From assembly GCA_900555085.1 (NCBI GenBank), contig USJU01000039.1:1-12570 (forward strand): DNA of 12,570 bases. Direction: 5' to 3'. This DNA is from an uncultured Clostridium sp. (lineage in GTDB: Bacteria > Bacillota > Clostridia > TANB77 > CAG-508). Position 1 is the stretch's first letter, and every line of letters begins with the position of its first letter. Below are positions 8,524 through 12,570 of the stretch, one piece after another. The notes beneath the pieces were generated by a model. That model ran no database searches, had not been told where the DNA came from, and saw only the letters and a program-made list of their open reading frames with translations. Made by a program: the position numbers and the translations under genes.

Positions 8524-10305
8524 TTACTCAAGAATTGCTTTAATTCTTCTTACTCCTGCACTTGATGATTCTTCTTTTTTTATTTTAAAGTGTCCTAGCT
8601 TTCCTGTTGATTCAACATGTGGTCCTCCACATAATTCTTTTGAAACGTCTCCTATGCTATATACTGTTACTTCATTTGGATATTTTTCTATAAACATGCA
8701 TTCTGCTCCAGATTTTAATGCTTCATCTTTGCTCATTTTTTCACAAGTTACTGTTAAGTCTTCTTGTATCCATTTATTTACTAATTCCTCTACTTGTGCC
8801 TTTTCTTCTGGTGTTAATTTATGGGCACAGTTAAAATCAAAACGTAATCTCTCTGCTGTAATATTTGAACCTCTTTGATGTACATCTTGCCCTACAACAA
8901 CTTTTAATGCTGCATTTAATAAATGTGTTGCAGTGTGATATTTTATTTCTTGCTCTCCTGTTGAAGCAAGTCCACCTTTAAAAGTTCCAGCAGGTGTTTT
9001 AGATTTTTCTTGATGTTCTTTAAATTTTTTGTTAAATCCTTCAACATCTACTTTTAGTCCTTGTTCTTTGGCAAGCTCTTCTGTAAGTTCTACTGGGAAA
9101 CCAAATGTATCGTATAATCTAAAGCTTGCTTCTCCATCTATAATATTATTTCCATTTAATTTTTTTACTACTTTATCAAATTCTTTTATACCTAAATTTA
9201 TAGTCTTTTCAAATTTTTGAATTTCTTTATTTAACTCTGTTAAAATAAATTCCTTAGATTTTACAAGTTCTGTATAATAATCTCCATATATTTCATCTAT
9301 GTAATGCTCTGCAATCTTTATAATTACATCATTTGATATTTCAAGTTTTTTAGCATGTCTTACTGCTCTTCTTATAAGTCTACGAAGTATATAACCTGCT
9401 CCAACATTTGATGGAACTAAATGTTTTTCATCTCCTAATAACATTACACTTGTTCTAATATGGTCTGCTATAATTCTTATTGAACGTGTTGATTCTTCAT
9501 CTTCTTTATATTTTTTTCCAGATTCTTTTTCTAAAATTTCAATAACACCTTTAAATAAGTCTGTTAAATATACATCTCCATCTTCTGTATTTAAAAATGC
9601 TAAAATTCTTTCTAATCCCCAGCCTGTATCAACATTTTTCTTTTCTAGTAAAATGTATTTATCATCTTCTACTCTTTCATACTGCATAAATACATCGTTA
9701 CCTATTTCAACAAATCTACCACAATCACAAGCTGGAGAACAGTCTGGTCCACATTGCTCTTTATCTGTTATATAAAACATTTCGCTATCTGGTCCACATG
9801 GTCCTCTGTCTAATTCCCACCAGTTTTCACTTTTTGGTAAATAATATATATTTTCTGATAAGAAACCAGATTTTTCTCTAAATTTAGCTGTTTCTTCATC
9901 TCTTGGGACTAAATTATTTCCTTCAAAAACTGTTGCAGCAAGTCTTTCTATAGGAATTTCAAAAACTTCTGTTAAAAGTTCATAACTCCATTTTGTACGT
10001 TCTTCTTTGAAATAATCTCCTAAACTCCAACTTCCCATCATTTCAAAAAATGTTGCATGGCTAGAATCGCCAACTTCTTCTATATCGTTTGTTCTAACAC
10101 ATCCTTGAACATTGCAAAGTCTTTTTCCTTGTGGATGTTCCTTGCCTAAAAGATATGGCATAAGAGGTTGCATTCCAGCAACATTAAATAATACACCTGT
10201 TGTTCCATCTCCTATTAAAGAAGCCGCACCAATATCAACATGTCCACGTTTTTTATAAAAATCAAGCCAAGCTAAACGAAGCTCTTTTGATGTCATTTTT
10301 TTCAT
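8524..10305 (-). CDS. alaS: Alanyl-tRNA synthetase, short form lacking the C-terminal C-Ala domain
   Basis: This 593-residue class II synthetase charges tRNA-Ala with alanine. The catalytic core spans about residues 4-240, including a motif 2 region (VRTNDIEEVG, then FFEMMGSWSLGDYF near 86-99). A helical tRNA-recognition region follows, with a conserved RRLIRRAVRHAKK stretch near 308-320. The editing domain is present, with zinc-site motifs HTATH (H457, H461) and CGGPH (C559, H563). The protein stops right after the editing domain (VRRIKAILE), whereas usual bacterial AlaRS is about 870-880 residues with a further C-Ala/DHHA1 domain. The end is a clean TAA before the terminator, so it looks like a natural short form rather than a broken gene. 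A cysteine cluster (C185, C189, C193, C195) is a possible extra metal site. The gene is convergent with the kinase. Whether this is the only AlaRS of the cell cannot be told here. Confidence 0.95.
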   Translation of the reverse strand: MKKMTSKELRLAWLDFYKKRGHVDIGAASLIGDGTTGVLFNVAGMQPLMPYLLGKEHPQGKRLCNVQGCVRTNDIEEVGDSSHATFFEMMGSWSLGDYFKEERTKWSYELLTEVFEIPIERLAATVFEGNNLVPRDEETAKFREKSGFLSENIYYLPKSENWWELDRGPCGPDSEMFYITDKEQCGPDCSPACDCGRFVEIGNDVFMQYERVEDDKYILLEKKNVDTGWGLERILAFLNTEDGDVYLTDLFKGVIEILEKESGKKYKEDEESTRSIRIIADHIRTSVMLLGDEKHLVPSNVGAGYILRRLIRRAVRHAKKLEISNDVIIKIAEHYIDEIYGDYYTELVKSKEFILTELNKEIQKFEKTINLGIKEFDKVVKKLNGNNIIDGEASFRLYDTFGFPVELTEELAKEQGLKVDVEGFNKKFKEHQEKSKTPAGTFKGGLASTGEQEIKYHTATHLLNAALKVVVGQDVHQRGSNITAERLRFDFNCAHKLTPEEKAQVEELVNKWIQEDLTVTCEKMSKDEALKSGAECMFIEKYPNEVTVYSIGDVSKELCGGPHVESTGKLGHFKIKKEESSSAGVRRIKAILE

Positions 10306-10313
10306 TAATCTAT

Positions 10314-10320
10314 CTCCTTT
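10314..10320 (-). promoter_or_regulatory. Ribosome binding site of alaS
   Basis: On the minus strand AAAGGAG lies 8 bases before the ATG at 10305-10303. This selects the first Met of MKKM as the start rather than the Met three codons later. Confidence 0.85.
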
Positions 10321-10336
10321 ATAACATTTTTCCGTA

Positions 10337-10365
10337 ATTATATCTCAAATTATGCCAAAAATCAA
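10337..10365 (-). promoter_or_regulatory. Sigma-70/A-type promoter of alaS
   Basis: On the minus strand a -35 box TTGATT (10365-10360) is followed by exactly 17 bases and a perfect -10 box TATAAT (10342-10337). Transcription would start near 10330, leaving only about 25 untranslated bases. That is too short for a T-box or any other riboswitch leader, unless another promoter lies further upstream. Confidence 0.75.
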
Positions 10366-10386
10366 GATTTTTACCAGGCTTAATTT

Positions 10387-10402
10387 TATGTAGTTCTACA
10401 TA
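10387..10402. promoter_or_regulatory. Perfect inverted repeat between the two divergent promoters, candidate operator
   Basis: TATGTAG-TT-CTACATA is a perfect 7-bp-arm palindrome with a 2-base centre. It lies about 22 bp upstream of the alaS -35 box and over 110 bp upstream of the response-regulator -35 box. The symmetry suits a dimeric regulator. No T-run follows, so it is not a terminator. In AT-rich DNA chance is possible. Confidence 0.35.
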
Positions 10403-10514
10403 TGTTATATATGCATCCAACTTACTTTTAAAAGTTAATTTTTCTTTATTAGTAATTTTTCTGTTTTTGTCGACATTTTTCTACTTTTTTCTTTTATTTT
10501 TTTTGAGAAAATTA

Positions 10515-10543
10515 TTGCTTTTCTGTTTGTTACCCGATATAAT
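10515..10543 (+). promoter_or_regulatory. Sigma-70/A-type promoter of the HD-GYP regulator gene
   Basis: A -35-like box TTGCTT (10515-10520), 17 bases, then a perfect -10 box TATAAT (10538-10543). The start would be near 10550, about 29 bases before the ATG. Directly upstream is a T-tract-rich stretch (10439-10504) that could act as an UP element or bend the DNA. Confidence 0.7.
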
Positions 10544-10564
10544 ACACATAAGTTTATACCAGAT

Positions 10565-10571
10565 AAGGAGG
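10565..10571 (+). promoter_or_regulatory. Ribosome binding site of the HD-GYP regulator
   Basis: AAGGAGG lies 7 bases before the ATG at 10579. This favours the first Met over the Met at codon 5. Confidence 0.88.
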
Positions 10572-10578
10572 TTGGCTT

Positions 10579-11643
10579 ATGAGAAAAAATATGCAAGGAG
10601 CTCAAAATGCTTCTGATAGTTACAAAATTCTTGCAGTTGATGATGAAGAAGGAATTGTAGATTCTCTTTCTATCTTTCTAAAAAGGTCTGGCTATAATTT
10701 TACAGGTGTAACTGATCCAACTGAAGCAATTGAGCTTGTTAGAAATGAACATTTTGATTTAATGATTCTTGACTTTATGATGTACCCTCTTCATGGTGAT
10801 CAAGTTGTTGAGGAAATTCGTAAATTTAATAAAGAATTATATATATTATTGCTTACAGGTCATAAGGATTTAGCTCCACCATTAGAAACAATACGAAGAC
10901 TTGATATTCAAGGCTACTGTGAAAAAAGTGATAAATTTGACCAACTACTTCTTTTAATAGAATCTGGAATTAAATCTATTGAGCAAATGAATGAAATTAA
11001 AAGAATAAATAAAGAACTTTCTGATACAAATGAACAATTAGAAAAAGCTTATATGGAAAGTATTGAAACCTTAAGGTATACTGTTGAAGCAAAAGACCCT
11101 TATACAAGAGGTCATTCAGATAGAGTATCAAGCTATTCTGTTTTAATCGGAGAAAAATTAGGTTTATCTGATAAAGATATTAGAATTTTAAGAATAGGTG
11201 GTTTATTCCATGATATTGGTAAAATTGGTGTACCAGATGCAATTTTATTAAAAGACTCTAAGCTATCTGATGATGAATATTCTCAAATAAAGAATCATCC
11301 TACAATAGGTGAACATATATTATCAAATGCAACAATTTTTAAAGATATGATTCCAATTGTAAAACATCATCATGAAAGATTTGATGGAAGAGGTTATCCA
11401 TGTAGATTAGCAGGTACAGATATTCCTTACTTTGCAAGAATTGCCGCCGTTGCCGATACTTTTGATGCAATGACGTCAAAACGTTCTTATAGAGATCCCT
11501 TACCTTTACAAGTTGTAATAGATGAAATTAAAAAATGTTCTGGAACTCAATTTGATCCAGACATCGCAAAGGTTTTTGTAGAAATTTTGGAAAATGATTA
11601 TGACAAAATACAAGAAATACAAAAAAAATTTCCAATAAGTTAG
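10579..11643 (+). CDS. Response regulator with receiver and HD-GYP domains (probable cyclic-di-GMP phosphodiesterase)
   Basis: This 354-residue cytoplasmic protein has a receiver domain at about 16-130, with acidic pair D21/D22, phosphoacceptor D65 (LMILDFMM), T93 and K116 all in place. A charged, coiled-coil-like linker spans about 132-162. The HD-GYP domain, about 165-345, has HSDR (H179), the metal-binding pair H211/D212 in LFHDIGKIG, H240 in KNHP, and HHERFDGRGYP at 264-274. These are the residues expected of an active HD-GYP phosphodiesterase, a family known to break down cyclic-di-GMP. Phosphorylation of D65 probably controls that activity. It has its own promoter and ribosome binding site. 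No kinase is adjacent on the same strand; the nearest is the 7TM kinase ending at 8490, beyond the alaS gene, which makes it a plausible but unproven partner. No DNA-binding domain is present. Confidence 0.95.
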   Translation: MRKNMQGAQNASDSYKILAVDDEEGIVDSLSIFLKRSGYNFTGVTDPTEAIELVRNEHFDLMILDFMMYPLHGDQVVEEIRKFNKELYILLLTGHKDLAPPLETIRRLDIQGYCEKSDKFDQLLLLIESGIKSIEQMNEIKRINKELSDTNEQLEKAYMESIETLRYTVEAKDPYTRGHSDRVSSYSVLIGEKLGLSDKDIRILRIGGLFHDIGKIGVPDAILLKDSKLSDDEYSQIKNHPTIGEHILSNATIFKDMIPIVKHHHERFDGRGYPCRLAGTDIPYFARIAAVADTFDAMTSKRSYRDPLPLQVVIDEIKKCSGTQFDPDIAKVFVEILENDYDKIQEIQKKFPIS

Positions 11644-11644
11644 G

Positions 11645-11672
11645 TATTAATAAACATATTAATATATATAAT
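11645..11672 (+). promoter_or_regulatory. Twin 8-bp palindromes next to a -10-like box, possible promoter/operator
   Basis: TATTAATA (11645-11652), spacer AACA, then TATTAATA again (11657-11664). Each copy is itself a palindrome, so the pair is both a direct and an inverted repeat with a 12-bp period. A TATAAT follows at 11667-11672, but no convincing -35 box lies 17 bases upstream. The region is extremely AT-rich, so this may be chance. No terminator separates the two flanking genes, so read-through from the regulator gene is likely. Confidence 0.3.
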
Positions 11673-11680
11673 TAAATAAA

Positions 11681-11686
11681 AGGAGG
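11681..11686 (+). promoter_or_regulatory. Ribosome binding site of the DUF975 gene
   Basis: AGGAGG, within AAAAGGAGGAG, lies 7 bases before the ATG at 11694. It is a near-consensus site that suggests efficient translation. Confidence 0.9.
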
Positions 11687-11693
11687 AGTTTTT

Positions 11694-12443
11694 ATGACAG
11701 CATCTGAAATAAGACAAGAAGCACGTAAATGTTTAACAGGAAAATGGGGAAAGGGAGCTTTAGCAACATTAATTTTTGTTGTTATTAGTTACATTATCTC
11801 ATTTGTATTAAATTTAGTCCCAATGGTAGGATCTATTGCAGCATCTATCATTTCTATTCCATTATCTTTTGGATTTACAGTTGTTATGATGTGTAAATTA
11901 AAAAGAAATGAAGATTTTTCTTATTTAGATTTCTTTAAAGCAGGATTTGATAAATTTGTTAAAGTATGGCAAACTACATTATGGATATTTGTTAAAATGT
12001 TAGCACCTATAGTAGTTGCAATAATTGGTGCAGTTATTATGGCAAGTGGTATTACAATGTCTGCTGCAGGATCATCTGGTTCTGTTTTAATAATACTTGG
12101 TATAATTGTTTATTTAGTTGGTATTATTTGGACTATTCCAAGAGCTTACTCATACAGATTAGCTTTATACATAGTTAATGATAATCCAAATATGCTTGCT
12201 AAAGAAGCAGTAGAAAAAAGTGCTGAAATAATGAATGGACATAGATGGGCTTATTTCTGGTTACAATGTACATTCATTGGATGGGCAATTTTAGCTTGCC
12301 TAACATTGGGAATTGGAATGCTTTGGTTAATTCCTTACATTCAAGTTTCAACAGTTGCTTTTTATGATAATTTAATTGGAAACAAAAAAGATGAATCAGA
12401 TACAGATGAAACAGTTGCGGAAAACCCAATTCAAGAAAATTAA
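11694..12443 (+). CDS. DUF975 family integral membrane protein
   Basis: This is a 249-residue protein of unknown function, recognised as DUF975 by its N-terminal SEIRQEARKCL plus KWGKG pattern and by the late region with EKSAEIMNGHR, FIGWAIL, GIGMLWLIPY and AFYDNL. It has about five to six hydrophobic segments: near 20-42, 44-66, 93-118, 128-150 and a pair around 185-222. The region near 115-132 is rich in Gly, Ser and Ala. The C-terminus is hydrophilic and acidic (KKDESDTDETVAE), probably cytosolic. There is no signal peptide beyond the first membrane segment. It lies 50 bp downstream of the HD-GYP regulator on the same strand with no terminator between, so the two may form an operon; its own strong ribosome site and a -10-like box allow separate expression. 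The family is common in Firmicutes; no reaction is known to me. Confidence 0.9.
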   Translation: MTASEIRQEARKCLTGKWGKGALATLIFVVISYIISFVLNLVPMVGSIAASIISIPLSFGFTVVMMCKLKRNEDFSYLDFFKAGFDKFVKVWQTTLWIFVKMLAPIVVAIIGAVIMASGITMSAAGSSGSVLIILGIIVYLVGIIWTIPRAYSYRLALYIVNDNPNMLAKEAVEKSAEIMNGHRWAYFWLQCTFIGWAILACLTLGIGMLWLIPYIQVSTVAFYDNLIGNKKDESDTDETVAENPIQEN

Positions 12444-12444
12444 T

Positions 12445-12485
12445 AAAAGAAAAGATTGACAATAAAAATGTCAATCTTTTCTTTT
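12445..12485 (+). terminator. Intrinsic terminator after the DUF975 gene
   Basis: Arm 12445-12461 (AAAAGAAAAGATTGACA) pairs perfectly with 12469-12485 over 17 bp around a 7-base loop ATAAAAA. The right arm is rich in T (TCTTTTCTTTT), giving a U-rich end. It starts two bases after the stop codon and closes the regulator/DUF975 unit. Confidence 0.88.
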
Positions 12486-12525
12486 ATTATAATTATAAAT
12501 ATAAATATTTTTTATCTTATTTTGT

Positions 12526-12570
12526 AGGAGCGACCATCGGTCGCCTTTTATAATTTTTATGGCGGTCGAT
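12526..12570. repeat. GC-richer palindromic repeat element, cut by the window edge
   Basis: GCGACC (12530-12535), loop ATC, then GGTCGC (12539-12544) forms a short, strong hairpin followed by CTTTTATAA. At 12561-12570 a related block, GGCGGTCGAT, begins and runs off the window. The G+C content is far above the flanking DNA. Short palindromes of this kind, with a GGTCGCC-like arm, recur in many clostridial-type genomes as dispersed REP-like repeats; that assignment is from memory and not tested. The 40 bases before it (12486-12525) are plain AT-rich spacer. Confidence 0.5.

Noticed and set aside
10424..10438. Inverted repeat around CTTTTAAAAG as a terminator
   Set aside because: It is pure AT-rich symmetry without GC pairs or a following U-run in the right place, and lies outside any transcript end.
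10306..10578. T-box riboswitch or small RNA in the divergent intergenic region
   Set aside because: No T-box consensus (GGTGG-type core) on the minus strand and no terminator/antiterminator pair; the predicted alaS leader is too short.
1..12570. CRISPR array, tRNA or rRNA genes, insertion sequence with transposase
   Set aside because: No regularly spaced repeats, no tRNA-like or rRNA-like sequence, and no transposase or integrase frame were seen on either strand.

Overview
The window is very AT-rich, roughly a quarter G+C by eye. It uses the standard code, has strong AGGAGG-type ribosome binding sites, and carries a DUF975 membrane protein, an HD-GYP response regulator and a 7TM-type histidine kinase. 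Together these suggest a low-GC, probably gut-associated, Clostridia-type Firmicute. The species cannot be told from the sequence.

Layout. (1) Positions 1-6680, + strand: the 3' part of a large non-ribosomal peptide synthetase (NRPS) gene cut by the left edge. The visible order is C(partial)-A-PCP-C-A-PCP-R, so the gene ends in an NAD(P)H thioester reductase rather than a thioesterase, and the peptide should leave as an aldehyde or alcohol. The first A domain reads as glycine-specific from its pocket residues; the second is unclear. (2) Positions 6682-8490, + strand: a 7TM/PAS sensor histidine kinase that starts one base after the NRPS stop codon, so it is very probably co-transcribed and translationally coupled. 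(3) Positions 8475-8505: a hairpin terminator shared by two convergent genes; it contains the kinase stop codon. (4) Positions 8524-10305, - strand: a short alanyl-tRNA synthetase that keeps the editing domain but lacks the C-terminal C-Ala domain. (5) Positions 10306-10578: a divergent intergenic region with one good promoter on each strand, a perfect inverted repeat and a T-tract-rich stretch; no T-box leader is visible. (6) Positions 10579-11643, + strand: a receiver/HD-GYP response regulator. (7) Positions 11694-12443, + strand: a DUF975 membrane protein, followed by a strong terminator. (8) Positions 12526-12570: a GC-richer palindromic repeat at the right edge, unlike its surroundings.

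How the genes may work together. The NRPS makes a reductively released peptide, possibly an electrophilic peptide aldehyde. The coupled membrane kinase could sense that product or a related signal. The kinase has no adjacent response regulator, but an HD-GYP regulator lies about 2 kb away, past the synthetase gene, and is the nearest candidate partner. That would link peptide synthesis to cyclic-di-GMP turnover; this link is inference only. The NRPS-kinase coupling is the most interesting signal in the window. The AlaRS, HD-GYP and DUF975 genes could simply be ordinary chromosomal neighbours.
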